From contig JBFIKF010000002.1 of the NCBI GenBank assembly GCA_041600415.1, positions 186,001 through 250,000 on the forward strand: a DNA stretch of 64,000 nucleotides, given 5' to 3'. Below the pieces are notes generated by a model. The model saw nothing but the letters and a program-made list of their open reading frames with translations. It was not told the DNA's origin and made no database searches. The DNA comes from JBFJKD01 sp041600415. GTDB lineage: Bacteria; Pseudomonadota; Gammaproteobacteria; Pseudomonadales; Porticoccaceae. Position 1 is the first letter of the stretch. Each line of letters opens with the position of its first letter. Position numbers and translations under genes: made by a program. Positions 8,967 to 18,228 of this stretch are shown in pieces.

Positions 8967-11240
8967 TCAATGCCAATACCTTTGCACCGTGTCACGTTGT
9001 GCCCTTATGCTCAGCACCAGACTTGTATCCCAGGTGAAACGCAGGGCGCCAGATTCCGCTGTGGACCAAAGTTCTGCGCCTGATTGCCGATAGCGGGCCA
9101 CCACGCTCTCGTGGGGATGGCCAAAATGATGACGGTAACCGGCGGAAAACACCACATGCCGCGGTTGTACAACTTGTACAAACCCCGTGCTCGACGAGGT
9201 CTTGCTGCCATGGTGTGGTGCTACCAGTAAGGTAACATCCCTGGGCCACACCTGCTTTTTCAGTAACGCCGACTCCACGGCGGCCTCCATATCGCCGGTC
9301 AACAGAACGCTCACTGTACGATGGCGCAGCAACAGGATGCAGGATTGATTATTATCATTTTTTTCGGGCATTAACCCGGGGTGCAATATTTCGACCGTCA
9401 GATCGTGCCACGACCAGCGCCGGCCCGCTACACAGGACTGCGTGGCAACTGGCCCGGATATTTGGCCCGGTGCAACAATTGCCCTGGGCCGAAAGTAACT
9501 AAACAGTCCATCGGCACCTCCAGCGTGATCGCTGTCGTTATGACTAATCACCAGTAAATCAATGTTTGCTATTCCACGATGACGCAGAAAAGGTGCAACA
9601 ATTCCGCTACCAGCGTCAAAGCGCTCACTGAATTTTGGTCCGGTGTCGTACACCAATACTTGCTCCGGCGTTTCTACGACGACTGCCAGCCCCTGGCCAA
9701 CGTCGAGCACCGTCACCGCCAACCCCGGCCGAATTGGTGGCGTCAGCCAATATAGTGCCGTGAACAACACCCAGGCAGGAGGCTGCCATCCAAGCCCTCT
9801 GGGCAACAACAGTACTATTCCGGCAAACACAAACGCCACGATAGTTATCCATCGTTCGCCCCCCAGCGCAGTAAAGCGCGCGGCGCTCGCCACCTGTACG
9901 ATCCAGTCCAGTCCCAGAGCGAACCATTCCAGTTGATGCCCGGCCAGCATCCAGCAAGCCTGTGAAGCGATCTCGTGAAATGGCAGTAGTAAGCCGCCCA
10001 ACAAGCACAGGGGTACTACCACGATACTGATCCACGGAATGGCCAACAAATTTATCAGGGGCGCCATAAAATTAAATTCGCCCTGATAGAGCAGCAGCCA
10101 TCCGGCCAGAGAAAAAAACACCACGCCCTGCGCCAGTAGCGTGCGGTGCAACCAGGTAAGGCGCGGTCGAGGTTTGAAATAGATGATCAGTCCAGCTACC
10201 GCGGTGAAAGACAGCCAGAACCCCGGGCTTAGTGCCGCCAGGGGGTCGAGGATGCTCACTATTGCCAAAGACCATAATAAACCTGTGGCCGGCGCAATTT
10301 TGCGGCGTAATAGAGGACCCACCAGAAATACTGCAAGCATAATAACGGCCCTCTGAGTGGGCAAAGAAAAACCCGCCAGCAGGCTGTAACCAAGCGCCAC
10401 CACGAGGGACAGGCCAGCGGCAATTTGAGTAGCGGGCACCGTCACCCCGACCGCCGCAAGAAGCCTTCCCGCAACCATACCGAGCAGCCAGCCACACCCC
10501 GCCAGAATGCCGATATGCAGACCGGATACCACCATCAAATGAAGGGTTCCCGTCAACTCCAGGGTGCGCCACATTGCCGCCGGGATAAACTGCTTGTCCC
10601 CAATTGTTAACGCCGCGACAAATCCTTTGCCACGCTCACTCAGCGCTAATTTGTCGATGGATCGTTGCAGGCAAAAGCGCAATTTTGCAATCGACATTCC
10701 GGTATCGCCATTCAACATCTTGCTAGTCGCGGCAGAACGGACATAACCCGTGGCCGATACGCCCTCGGACAGCAACCACCCGGGGTAATCAAAACCACCT
10801 GGATTACTTAAACCACGGGGCGCGCGTAAACGCACCTGCAATTGCCAAATCTGTCCTGGCTCCAGTGGCGGACTTTGATACCAACCCAGCCGCAATCGTT
10901 GCAGAGGTGGTGTAGCTCCGCCCCCCTGCACAGGCTGTAACTTGTGGATATCCAGATAAAAACTGCTGCGCAGCGGGTCCATACGCGGTATACCCCGAAC
11001 TGTGCCAGTCACCAGATAGTCGGTCTTGTCCAGGTCTGTAGACAAGCGATGATGCAACGCCCAGTGTCCCCAGACACTTGCCCACACGATACCTAGCAGC
11101 GCAAACAGAAATAGTCGCAGACGCGGATGAATGCTCAGGGGAATTGCCGTTACCAGAAGCGCCACAAGCAGCGAGGGCTGCGGCAATATTGGCCAGAACG
11201 CCGAGGAGAGCACACCGCAGGAAAACAGCAAGAGAGGCAT
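8967..11240 (-). CDS. comEC: ComEC/Rec2 DNA uptake channel protein
   Basis: A 757-residue integral membrane protein with the three ComEC parts in order. First is an N-terminal DUF4131/OB-like domain after two helices. A multi-helix competence domain follows, with GFVAALTIGDK and LHLMVVSGLHIGIL at about residues 205-245. A C-terminal metallo-beta-lactamase-like domain has LDVGQGLAVVVE and the metal motif HNDSDHAGG, with a further APHHGSKTSSS. ComEC carries single-stranded DNA across the inner membrane during natural transformation. No other competence genes are in the window, so competence itself is not shown. The gene diverges from the flavodoxin-fold gene at 11337. Confidence 0.95.
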   Translation of the reverse strand: MPLLLFSCGVLSSAFWPILPQPSLLVALLVTAIPLSIHPRLRLFLFALLGIVWASVWGHWALHHRLSTDLDKTDYLVTGTVRGIPRMDPLRSSFYLDIHKLQPVQGGGATPPLQRLRLGWYQSPPLEPGQIWQLQVRLRAPRGLSNPGGFDYPGWLLSEGVSATGYVRSAATSKMLNGDTGMSIAKLRFCLQRSIDKLALSERGKGFVAALTIGDKQFIPAAMWRTLELTGTLHLMVVSGLHIGILAGCGWLLGMVAGRLLAAVGVTVPATQIAAGLSLVVALGYSLLAGFSLPTQRAVIMLAVFLVGPLLRRKIAPATGLLWSLAIVSILDPLAALSPGFWLSFTAVAGLIIYFKPRPRLTWLHRTLLAQGVVFFSLAGWLLLYQGEFNFMAPLINLLAIPWISIVVVPLCLLGGLLLPFHEIASQACWMLAGHQLEWFALGLDWIVQVASAARFTALGGERWITIVAFVFAGIVLLLPRGLGWQPPAWVLFTALYWLTPPIRPGLAVTVLDVGQGLAVVVETPEQVLVYDTGPKFSERFDAGSGIVAPFLRHRGIANIDLLVISHNDSDHAGGADGLFSYFRPRAIVAPGQISGPVATQSCVAGRRWSWHDLTVEILHPGLMPEKNDNNQSCILLLRHRTVSVLLTGDMEAAVESALLKKQVWPRDVTLLVAPHHGSKTSSSTGFVQVVQPRHVVFSAGYRHHFGHPHESVVARYRQSGAELWSTAESGALRFTWDTSLVLSIRAQRDTVQRYWH

Positions 11241-11336
11241 CGTTGTTCAACATCCGTGTTGATCGCGATAACGTCAAAATTCGCAATATTGTTTACAGTC
11301 TTTGCTTTTGGCCGCTAAATTCCTTAGCCTAAGGCC

Positions 11337-11792
11337 ATGAAGCGTTTGATGATAATCTATCACAGCCAGGGGGGCAAAACCGCACAGATGGCGCAGGCCG
11401 TATTGCAGGGTGCTCGCCAGGAACAGGACGTCGAGGTAGTTATGAAGAAGGCCTTCGACGCCAATCTCGACGATCTGTTATGGACCGACGGAATACTGTT
11501 TGGCACACCGGAGAATTTTGGTTACATGAGTGGCGCTTTAAAAGATTTTTTTGACCGTACCTTTTATCCGGCCGAGCCGCACCATCTGAATTTACCCTAC
11601 GGATTATTTGTCGGAGCCAGCAACGATGGTAGCGGCGCGGTGCGGGAGGTGGAACGTATTGCGCTTGGCTATCCGCTACGCAAGGTCGTGGATCCGATTG
11701 TCGTGGTCGGCGCACTCGAACAAAAAGAATTGGCCCGCTGTGAGGAACTGGGGCTGACCATGGCCGCAGGGATTGCGCTGGGTATTTACTAA
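11337..11792 (+). CDS. Flavodoxin-fold FMN protein (NAD(P)H-dependent reductase family)
   Basis: A 151-residue protein of the flavodoxin/NADPH-dependent FMN reductase superfamily. The phosphate-binding loop of FMN is YHSQGGKTAQMAQAV, and the isoalloxazine-contacting loop is FGTPENFGYMSGALKDFFDRTFY. A WrbA-like quinone reductase or a plain electron carrier is possible, and substrates cannot be read. AAGG lies only a few bases before the ATG, a short spacing. The patatin gene follows after 42 bp on the same strand, so the two may share a transcript. Confidence 0.85.
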   Translation: MKRLMIIYHSQGGKTAQMAQAVLQGARQEQDVEVVMKKAFDANLDDLLWTDGILFGTPENFGYMSGALKDFFDRTFYPAEPHHLNLPYGLFVGASNDGSGAVREVERIALGYPLRKVVDPIVVVGALEQKELARCEELGLTMAAGIALGIY

Positions 11793-11834
11793 TCTTCGTG
11801 ATGGCAATCACCGTAAAGGAAATATTTAATTCCG

Positions 11835-13016
11835 ATGACAACTGCACTCATCTTATCCGGTGGCGGCGCACGCGCCGCCTACCAGGTCGGCGTACTCAAA
11901 GCCGTGGCAGAACTGTTGCCAAAACAGACCCACAACCCGTTTCCGATTATCTGTGGTACATCCGCTGGCGCCATCAACGCCCTGGCAATTGCGAGTAGTG
12001 CCGGGCGTTTTCGTCTGCGCGTGCGCAAACTGGAAACCATCTGGCGCACGCTGAAAGCCGAGGACATTTATCGTACCGATCTGTGGGGCGTGTGCAAAAA
12101 TACGCTACGCCTGGGTTTATCACTGTTTAATCGCGGATCTGGCTTCGGCACTCCAGTGGCATTGCTGGACAATACTCCACTGCGAGAATTACTAACTTCC
12201 GTCATTCGTTTTCGCCATATTGATGAAGCGCTCGCCAGCGGCGAGCTGGATGCTATCAATATAACTGCCATGAATTACACCAGCGGCCTGTCCGTGAACT
12301 TTTTTCAGGGTCGTCACGATAACTGGCAACGCACGAGGCGCGTCGGCTTACGGACGGGACTGACAATCGATCATCTGATTGCGTCTACATCGATTCCCAC
12401 TATTTTCCCGGCCACAAAAATTGGTCACGATTATTATGGCGATGGCGCGATGCGACAGTTGAAACCCATCAGCCCCGCACTACATCTGGGCGCCAATCGG
12501 GTTTTTATCGTCGGCGTCAGCGACAACCAACGGGGCCGACCAGCAGCCCAGCCGCAGCAACACTCTCCTTCAGTTGCTCAGATGATTGCCCATATGCTTA
12601 ACAGCGCATTTATCGATTCCATCGAAAGCGACCTTGAAACGTTGCAAACCGTGAATCAGGTGGCCCGTTTGCTACAAGAGAAACAAGCGCAAAACGGCCG
12701 CGGCGAAGATATTCCCAAACCAATCGACTATCTTTGTATCTCTCCGTCCGTCGCAATCAACGAAATCGCAGATGCCCATTTTGACGAGCTGCCAACCAGC
12801 CTGAAGCTCTTTTTGCGGGCCACTGGCGGCACCGCCGAGGGTGGTGGCTCGAGCGCCACCAGCCTGCTGTTGTTCGAACCCGGTTTCTGTAATGAGCTGA
12901 TTAATCTGGGCTACCGCGACGCGTTACAACAATCCGAAGACATTCTCAGTTTTTTCGCCCTCAATAGTGGAGCCGAAAATAAGTCCAGGACTGCAGACAT
13001 TGCTACAAAACACTGA
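11835..13016 (+). CDS. Patatin-like phospholipase family protein
   Basis: A 393-residue protein with all patatin catalytic elements: oxyanion loop SGGGARAAYQVG (residues 8-19), nucleophile S43 in GTSAGA, and the dyad aspartate D203 in GDGAMRQ. Patatins are serine/aspartate acyl hydrolases that act on phospholipids or neutral lipids. No signal peptide or transmembrane helix is evident, so it is probably cytoplasmic or peripheral. The C-terminal 180 residues have no recognisable extra domain. It stops 72 bp before the end of the convergent CoA transferase gene. Substrate is not determinable. Confidence 0.88.
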   Translation: MTTALILSGGGARAAYQVGVLKAVAELLPKQTHNPFPIICGTSAGAINALAIASSAGRFRLRVRKLETIWRTLKAEDIYRTDLWGVCKNTLRLGLSLFNRGSGFGTPVALLDNTPLRELLTSVIRFRHIDEALASGELDAINITAMNYTSGLSVNFFQGRHDNWQRTRRVGLRTGLTIDHLIASTSIPTIFPATKIGHDYYGDGAMRQLKPISPALHLGANRVFIVGVSDNQRGRPAAQPQQHSPSVAQMIAHMLNSAFIDSIESDLETLQTVNQVARLLQEKQAQNGRGEDIPKPIDYLCISPSVAINEIADAHFDELPTSLKLFLRATGGTAEGGGSSATSLLLFEPGFCNELINLGYRDALQQSEDILSFFALNSGAENKSRTADIATKH

Positions 13017-13088
13017 CATGGGCACACCGCGAACAGGTCCCAAAAAACTATTCAATACTATTAATCGACGTGTAAAAGAAAGCTGGCG

Positions 13089-14273
13089 TTAAACCACCCT
13101 GCCGCTACGCAGTGCGGCAATGTCGTCAGACGTGTAACCCAGGGATGCAAGAATCCTGTCTGTGTGTTCTCCCAAGCTCGGCGGCGGTGAATGCATTGAC
13201 CCAGGGGTGCGGGACAAACTAACCGGGGTCTCCAGAAAAGGCACCGGTTTGTCGATGCCATCGATATGCACCTGAGTAAACAGTCCAGTCTGTTGCATAT
13301 GCGGATGCTCGAGACACTGCTGGGGCGAAAGGATTTCGCCGGCGGGAATACCCGCCCGTTCGAGGGTATCCAGCGCCTGCTGCGTGGTTTTGTCCGCACA
13401 CCATCTGGCCATGCGTTCGCTGATCACCTGACCGTTATCCCCACGGCATTTGTCATCCTTGAAACGGGGGTCGTCCAGCCACTGGGGCTCACCCATCAGC
13501 TCGACCCAGCGCTGGAATAACGGATTGCCCAGATTTTGCACCATAATCCAGCCATTCAGGGTTTTAAAGGCGTCCGCCGGTGCGCCGCTCTGACCTCGAT
13601 TGCCCGTTGCAACCCGGTTCAGCTGTAATACGGCCTGCTCCATCAAATTTGCGTTCGTGACATTCAGCGCCGTCGTCACCAGCGAACCTTCGACAATCTG
13701 GCCCTTGCCGCTGCTCTGGCGTTCGTACAGGGCCAGCACCGTACCCAGCGCGCATAGTATCCCGGTACTTACATCCACATAGGGACCGTAGGATTTCATC
13801 GGCTCGTCGGAATATCCAGACATATACATATTGCCTGACATGGCCTGCCCGATACCGTCAAACCCCAATTTGTCCGCATAGGGTCCCCGGGATCCAAAGG
13901 CCGAACAGGTCGTAAGAATAATATCTGGCTTGATGGCAACCAGACTATCGTAATCCAGCCCCATCGTTTTAAGGGCGCTGAGTGGCATATTGACCACCAC
14001 AACGTCCGCCGTTTTTATCAGGCGCCGGACAACTTCCCGCCCCTCAGGTTTATTCGGATTAAGGGTCAAGCCCAATTTGTTGCGGCTGTTCTGCACAAAA
14101 TTTGCGCCATGACCGGATGGCGACAGGGGTGATAAAAAACGATCCTCGCTGCCGTCGACCTTCTCGATGCGAATCACCTCCGCGCCGAAATCTGCCAATA
14201 ACGCGGCGCAGTGGGGTCCCGCCACATAGCGCCCAAAATCCAGCACGCGAATACCCTGTAAAACTCCCGACAT
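13089..14273 (-). CDS. CaiB/BaiF (family III) CoA transferase
   Basis: A 394-residue family III CoA transferase. The N-terminus has the usual LQGIRVLDFGRYVAGPHCAALLADFGAEVIRIE. D167 in GPYVDVSTG occupies the position of the catalytic aspartate that forms the acyl-anhydride intermediate. The family moves CoA between carboxylic acids (for example formyl/oxalyl, succinyl/itaconyl, carnitine). The substrate here is unknown. The nearby thioesterase and the acyl-CoA dehydrogenase relic suggest a former or scattered acyl-CoA pathway, but no operon links them. Length is normal for the family (about 390-410). Confidence 0.88.
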   Translation of the reverse strand: MSGVLQGIRVLDFGRYVAGPHCAALLADFGAEVIRIEKVDGSEDRFLSPLSPSGHGANFVQNSRNKLGLTLNPNKPEGREVVRRLIKTADVVVVNMPLSALKTMGLDYDSLVAIKPDIILTTCSAFGSRGPYADKLGFDGIGQAMSGNMYMSGYSDEPMKSYGPYVDVSTGILCALGTVLALYERQSSGKGQIVEGSLVTTALNVTNANLMEQAVLQLNRVATGNRGQSGAPADAFKTLNGWIMVQNLGNPLFQRWVELMGEPQWLDDPRFKDDKCRGDNGQVISERMARWCADKTTQQALDTLERAGIPAGEILSPQQCLEHPHMQQTGLFTQVHIDGIDKPVPFLETPVSLSRTPGSMHSPPPSLGEHTDRILASLGYTSDDIAALRSGRVV

Positions 14274-14315
14274 CTATCCCCCTTAAATTTGTACAACTGT
14301 AATCAGACAGTCCGA

Positions 14316-14618
14316 TTAGCGATTGGCCAATTTTTCCATCGCTGCCGCCAACGCAAAATCCAGGTTGGTGATACCACCGGAGCGGTGGGTTAACAAATCA
14401 ATCTCCACCTTCGTGTAGACATTGGTCCATTTCGGATGGTGATCCATACGTTCCGCCACCAGCGCGGCCCTGGTCATAAAACCAAATGCCTCGACGAAAC
14501 CGGAAAACTCAAATTGTTTGTGGAGTTTTCCGTCGACAATTTGCCAGGGGATATTCGCGCCGAGATTGAGGGCATTCAATTTTTCCGTCAATTGCCGTTC
14601 GTTCAACAATTTATCCAT
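14316..14618 (-). CDS. phhB: Pterin-4a-carbinolamine dehydratase
   Basis: A 100-residue protein matching the PCD/DCoH family: WQIVDGKLHKQFEFSGFVEAFGFM, then the catalytic histidine pair in AERMDHHPKWTNVY and the following LTHRSGGIT. It recycles the 4a-hydroxytetrahydropterin made by phenylalanine hydroxylase. The frame could open at GTG 14621, but the ATG at 14618 has AGAGGAG seven bases upstream and is preferred. No phhA is adjacent. The gene is divergent from the YlqF-type GTPase. Confidence 0.93.
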   Translation of the reverse strand: MDKLLNERQLTEKLNALNLGANIPWQIVDGKLHKQFEFSGFVEAFGFMTRAALVAERMDHHPKWTNVYTKVEIDLLTHRSGGITNLDFALAAAMEKLANR

Positions 14619-14787
14619 CACATCGCTCCTCTGTACCGTCAGATGTTACTCGAGAGTAAACTATTCATGTTACGTGGGTCCAGCACTGCGTTGGTATTCT
14701 CGCGCGGTTCGTATTTCCCCTTCTGCTACTCTATCATTGTTCCTGGTTAGTCCCTTTGCCCACAGTTTTAGAATCGCCAGGACAGTT

Positions 14788-15681
14788 ATGCAGGTACAGT
14801 GGTTTCCCGGGCACATGAACAAGGCCCGCAAAGAATTACGAAAAGTGCTCGACCAGGTGGACATTGTGGTCGAGGTGCTGGATGCCAGAATTCCTTACAG
14901 TAGCCAAAACCCCTTGCTGGCCGCCATGGGCGCCGAAAAACCCCGCGTCAGGGTATTGAACAAAATCGACCTTGCCGACCCGGCCATTGTAGCGCTGTGG
15001 CAAACGCATCTCGAACAGGTACAACATTTCAAAACCCTCGCTATCAGCGCCGACCAGACACGCCACACCGCCCAGGTTCGTCAGCTGTGCCGGCAACTGA
15101 CACCGGCGAGTAAAAAAAACCGTAACGCCGTAATACTTATTGCGGGAATTCCTAATGTGGGTAAATCCACACTGATCAACACCCTGGCAGGTCGCGCCAT
15201 CGCCAGTACCGGCAACGAGCCAGCTATTACCAAGACTCAACAGAGAATTAATCTCGGTGATGGCTTAACGCTACTCGATAGCCCCGGCGTTCTGTGGCCC
15301 AATATCGAAAATATTGAAAGCGGCTACCGCTTGGCCATGACTGGGGCGATTCGCGAAACCGCCATGGATTATCAGGACACCGCGCTATTCACACTGCACT
15401 ACCTCAGACAATGTTATCCAGATCGTCTACTACAGCGTTATCAGCTTCCAACATTGTCCAACAACGAGATGGAGAACCTGCAGGCTATCGGCGCAAAAAC
15501 CGGCTGTCTGGGTAGCGGCGCACGGGTCGATATCACCCGCGCCGGTACGCGCCTGATAACTGACATCCGCGCCGGGAAACTCGGGCGCCTGTGTTTCGAA
15601 ACGCCGGACATGATTACCCTGGAACTGGCCGAATTGGAAGCCCGCAAAGCCCACAAAATAATCCAGGGAAAACCCGAATAG
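14788..15681 (+). CDS. ylqF: YlqF/RbgA-type ribosome biogenesis GTPase
   Basis: A 297-residue circularly permuted GTPase. It begins VQWFPGHMNKARKEL and shows the G4 motif LNKIDLAD, then G1 AGIPNVGKSTLIN, then G3 DSPGVLWP, the permuted order (G4-G5-G1-G2-G3) typical of YlqF/RbgA. The family assists late assembly of the large ribosomal subunit. The open frame extends upstream to 14518, but that part runs antisense to phhB. The ATG at 14788 is preceded by CCAGGACAGTT, contains the conserved WFPGHM start, and is chosen. Its stop codon abuts an acyl-CoA dehydrogenase relic. Confidence 0.93.
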   Translation: MQVQWFPGHMNKARKELRKVLDQVDIVVEVLDARIPYSSQNPLLAAMGAEKPRVRVLNKIDLADPAIVALWQTHLEQVQHFKTLAISADQTRHTAQVRQLCRQLTPASKKNRNAVILIAGIPNVGKSTLINTLAGRAIASTGNEPAITKTQQRINLGDGLTLLDSPGVLWPNIENIESGYRLAMTGAIRETAMDYQDTALFTLHYLRQCYPDRLLQRYQLPTLSNNEMENLQAIGAKTGCLGSGARVDITRAGTRLITDIRAGKLGRLCFETPDMITLELAELEARKAHKIIQGKPE

Positions 15682-15682
15682 G

Positions 15683-16114
15683 CAGCGCGCTGGAAACGCC
15701 ACCCGCGCTACTGGCCTGACCCGCTGGGCTCTGGACATCGGTTTTACCTATATGCAACAACAGGAAACCTTTGGTAAACCTGTCAGCGAGTACCAGACTG
15801 TCAGTTTTCCTTTGGCGGAATCGGCCACCGAAGTCCATACGGCGCATCTGGTCGGGTTATAAGCCTGTCGCCTGCTGGATCAAAGTCACGCTGCCATCAA
15901 AGAGCTGTCGATGGCCAAAGCCTATTTCGTACAGGTGGGCACCAGAGCCATAGACCAGGTAATTCAGAGACACGGCGCGATGGGCTTTACCAATGAAATG
16001 GGCCTGACCGACGCCCGGGAAACCCTGCACCTGATCAACGTAGCGGACGGTACCAACGAAATATTAAAGCGCACTATCGTGCAACGGCTGTCAAAAGGTG
16101 ACGCCGATCTGTAG
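15683..16114 (+). pseudogene. Acyl-CoA dehydrogenase C-terminal remnant with internal stop
   Basis: One reading frame gives about 143 residues matching the C-terminal half of short/medium-chain acyl-CoA dehydrogenases: RAGNATRATGLTRWALDI, QETFGKPVSEYQ, FPLAESATEVH, then AIKELSMAKAY, HGAMGFTNEMGL and NVADGTNEILKRTIVQR. The frame is broken by TAA at 15860-15862, where intact homologues continue with ...GL-x-ACRLLD. The N-terminal two-thirds, including the catalytic base region, is absent. The remnant starts one base after the YlqF stop codon. No start codon or ribosome site fits it. I read it as a decayed gene left by a deletion. A short fragment from 15911 could be translated but would have no active site. 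Confidence 0.88.
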
Positions 16115-16126
16115 CCCGGGCAGACT

Positions 16127-17107
16127 TTACGTGGCGGATTGCGCGGCTTTACGCCGAGCGCGTTTCGCCACGCGTTTTTGCTCCAGGGTATTTGCCGCAT
16201 CTGCCCCCAGATGAGATTCCCCGCGCCGCTTCGCCAGTGTCAGCTGTTTTTCCCGTTGCGCAAAACGCTGGCGATCGGCGGGCGTAGTACTCCCGTAGCA
16301 ATGGGGACAGCTAACACCCTTTTCGTAATGTGGACTCGCCTTGTGTGCGTCTGTGATAGGCATGCGGCAGGCGTGGCACTGATCGTAGCGCCCCGCCTCC
16401 AGGGCGTGATTAACTGCGACGCGGTCATCAAACACGAAACACTCGCCCCGCCACAAACTCTGCTCCTGAGGAACATCTTCAAAATATTTCAGAATGCCGC
16501 CTTTGAGGTGGTACACCTCGGTAAAGCCCTGCTCTTTTAACAACGCGGTAGATTTTTCGCAGCGTATTCCGCCGGTACAGAACATCGCAACCCGGCGATG
16601 ACGAGCCGGATCCAGGTGTTGTTTTACATAGTCGGGGAACTCGCGAAAACTGCTGATGTGGGGGTCTACCGCATGGGTAAAGGTGCCGACATCCACTTCA
16701 TACTGATTGCGAGTGTCAAGTAGTAACACCGCCGGGTCGCTGATCAGCTGGTTCCAGTCCTCGGGCTCCACATAGGTCCCCACCACGTGGCGCGGATCGA
16801 TACCCGGCACGCCCATGGAAACAATTTCCTTGCGTAATTTTACCTTGGCGCGCTTAAACGGCGGCGTATCCGTAATAGACTGCTTATACTCCAGATCCGC
16901 AAGACCTTCCTGCCCCCGCAGCCAGCGCATAAACTCGGAGATATTGTCGGCGCGACCGGATACGGTGGCATTAATACCTTCACTGGCAAGTAGTACCGTG
17001 CCCCGTATATTCTGTGCAGTCATCACCGCCAACAACGGCTCGCGCAGCTCGCGCCAGCGCTCCATGGCGATAAATTTGTACAAAGTATAGACAATATGCT
17101 GAGACAT
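16127..17107 (-). CDS. trhO: tRNA U34 hydroxylase TrhO (YceA-like rhodanese)
   Basis: A 326-residue YceA/TrhO protein. An N-terminal acylphosphatase-like domain (TVLLASEGINATVSG) precedes a rhodanese domain with DTRNQYEVDVGTF and the active-site loop FCTGGIRCEKS. The C-terminal part has a cysteine-rich pattern CHAC...CPHC and a basic tail. TrhO performs prephenate-independent, oxygen-dependent hydroxylation of uridine 34 in tRNA, a step toward cmo5U/mcmo5U. It is convergent with the acyl-CoA dehydrogenase relic (12 bp apart) and follows the thioesterase gene on the same strand. Length is typical. Confidence 0.95.
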   Translation of the reverse strand: MSQHIVYTLYKFIAMERWRELREPLLAVMTAQNIRGTVLLASEGINATVSGRADNISEFMRWLRGQEGLADLEYKQSITDTPPFKRAKVKLRKEIVSMGVPGIDPRHVVGTYVEPEDWNQLISDPAVLLLDTRNQYEVDVGTFTHAVDPHISSFREFPDYVKQHLDPARHRRVAMFCTGGIRCEKSTALLKEQGFTEVYHLKGGILKYFEDVPQEQSLWRGECFVFDDRVAVNHALEAGRYDQCHACRMPITDAHKASPHYEKGVSCPHCYGSTTPADRQRFAQREKQLTLAKRRGESHLGADAANTLEQKRVAKRARRKAAQSAT

Positions 17108-17165
17108 GAAATGGGGATATCCGAGCCACCAAACGCGTACGCAATCATGGACAAACCGGTATTAT

Positions 17166-17198
17166 AAAAAAATCAGCACCTTATCGGGAGATTTTTTT
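17166..17198 (-). terminator. A/T-arm hairpin, possible terminator after the thioesterase gene
   Basis: On the plus strand, seven A plus TC at 17166-17174 can pair with GA plus seven T at 17190-17198 around a 15-base loop. Read on the minus strand it lies just after the thioesterase stop codon and ends in a T run. The stem is all A/T except one pair, so it is weak and the call is tentative. Confidence 0.4.
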
Positions 17199-17206
17199 CG
17201 GCAGTA

Positions 17207-18055
17207 TTAATCCGCAATGCCCCATTTTTTGCCGCCAGCATGCGGCGATATCCGCAGCATCGCGGTTTGTCGGCAACCCACCACCAGCTGATCGGCGCTG
17301 TCCCAGATCAAACCCTGTTCCTCAACAACGCCTTTTTTGATGATATCGCTCTTAAACATGCAACGCAGGGGTCCAGGCGCAGGCACGCCATGAATTTGCA
17401 CGGTCAACTCAAGCGTCGGGACCCAGCCGGATGGGCCATACAGGGTAAACGGCGGCGGTGGAAACCCGTCTGCAAACAGTAATAACCCAAACGTATCGAT
17501 GGCGCTGCCATCGGCAAACGCAGTCCAGCCCAGCCAGCGCCCGCTGCCATCCGGCTCACCTTCCAAGCAGCGCACATTGGCGGGCGACATTTTTTGTACC
17601 ACCCGTTGCCGATAGGTTAAGTTCGGCGGACAAGGCGCGGACACGCATTGCTCATAAGTCGGCATTTCCGGTATTTTTTCCAGTACACGATCGACTCCAG
17701 CCAGCCGCTGACGATCGGTAAAAATCGCGATCAGCTGAACCTTGATTTCGCCATTTTGCAGTACCTTTACCATTCCCTGGGAAACCGAACCACCGGTGCG
17801 CAACACCTCTACCACGCACTGTGCCGGGCCCGGCACCGCGCGCGCCAGAAAATAGGCAGTTACGGTCAGCGGATCCTTGTGGGGCAACGCTGCGGACAGC
17901 GCCCGCGCCGCCACCGCCATCACATAGCCGCCGTTAACAATTTCGCCGAGACACCAGCCGGCACTTAAATCCGCCTGCCAGCTATCATCACTGATCTGCC
18001 GTACCGCGCTATCGCGGGCAAACTCCCCTATGGATAAAATAACTTCTGTATTCAA
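17207..18055 (-). CDS. Acyl-CoA thioesterase-like protein (TesB-type double hotdog)
   Basis: A 282-residue member of the thioesterase-like superfamily: AGWCLGEIVNGGYVMAVAARAL at the N-terminal hotdog, VTAYFLARAVPG, and a C-terminal hotdog with GWTAFADGSAIDTFGLLLFADGFPPP and PTLELTVQIHG. Such proteins hydrolyse acyl-CoA. Chain-length preference is unknown. The frame opens at TTG 18070. The TTG at 18055 has GAGGAG seven bases upstream and is the better start, and no ATG occurs in the first 45 residues. It lies alone between the pilZ-pomBA genes and trhO. Confidence 0.78.
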   Translation of the reverse strand: MNTEVILSIGEFARDSAVRQISDDSWQADLSAGWCLGEIVNGGYVMAVAARALSAALPHKDPLTVTAYFLARAVPGPAQCVVEVLRTGGSVSQGMVKVLQNGEIKVQLIAIFTDRQRLAGVDRVLEKIPEMPTYEQCVSAPCPPNLTYRQRVVQKMSPANVRCLEGEPDGSGRWLGWTAFADGSAIDTFGLLLFADGFPPPPFTLYGPSGWVPTLELTVQIHGVPAPGPLRCMFKSDIIKKGVVEEQGLIWDSADQLVVGCRQTAMLRISPHAGGKKWGIAD

Positions 18056-18228
18056 GCGCCGACTCCTCAAGACACGCCGAGTACAATCGGCACACCTGAA
18101 TCGTGATTAAACAGCCCGATATTATCCCCCAGGTTGTGGGGTGATGTCTGTGTTTTCAAAGAGAGATTGAGACCGTTGATAGCGCGCGGAAAAAGGCGCA
18201 AACACCACCAGCGTTAGCGACAAATCAG

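Noticed and set aside
13018..13092. 24-codon frame just after the patatin gene (begins MGTPRTGPKKLFNT)
   Set aside because: Short, no ribosome site, overlaps the end of the CoA transferase gene. Possibly a frameshifted tail of an older patatin C-terminus, but nothing supports that.
14518..14787. 90-codon N-terminal extension of the YlqF frame
   Set aside because: It overlaps phhB antisense. The conserved WFPGHM start and the ribosome site are at 14788.
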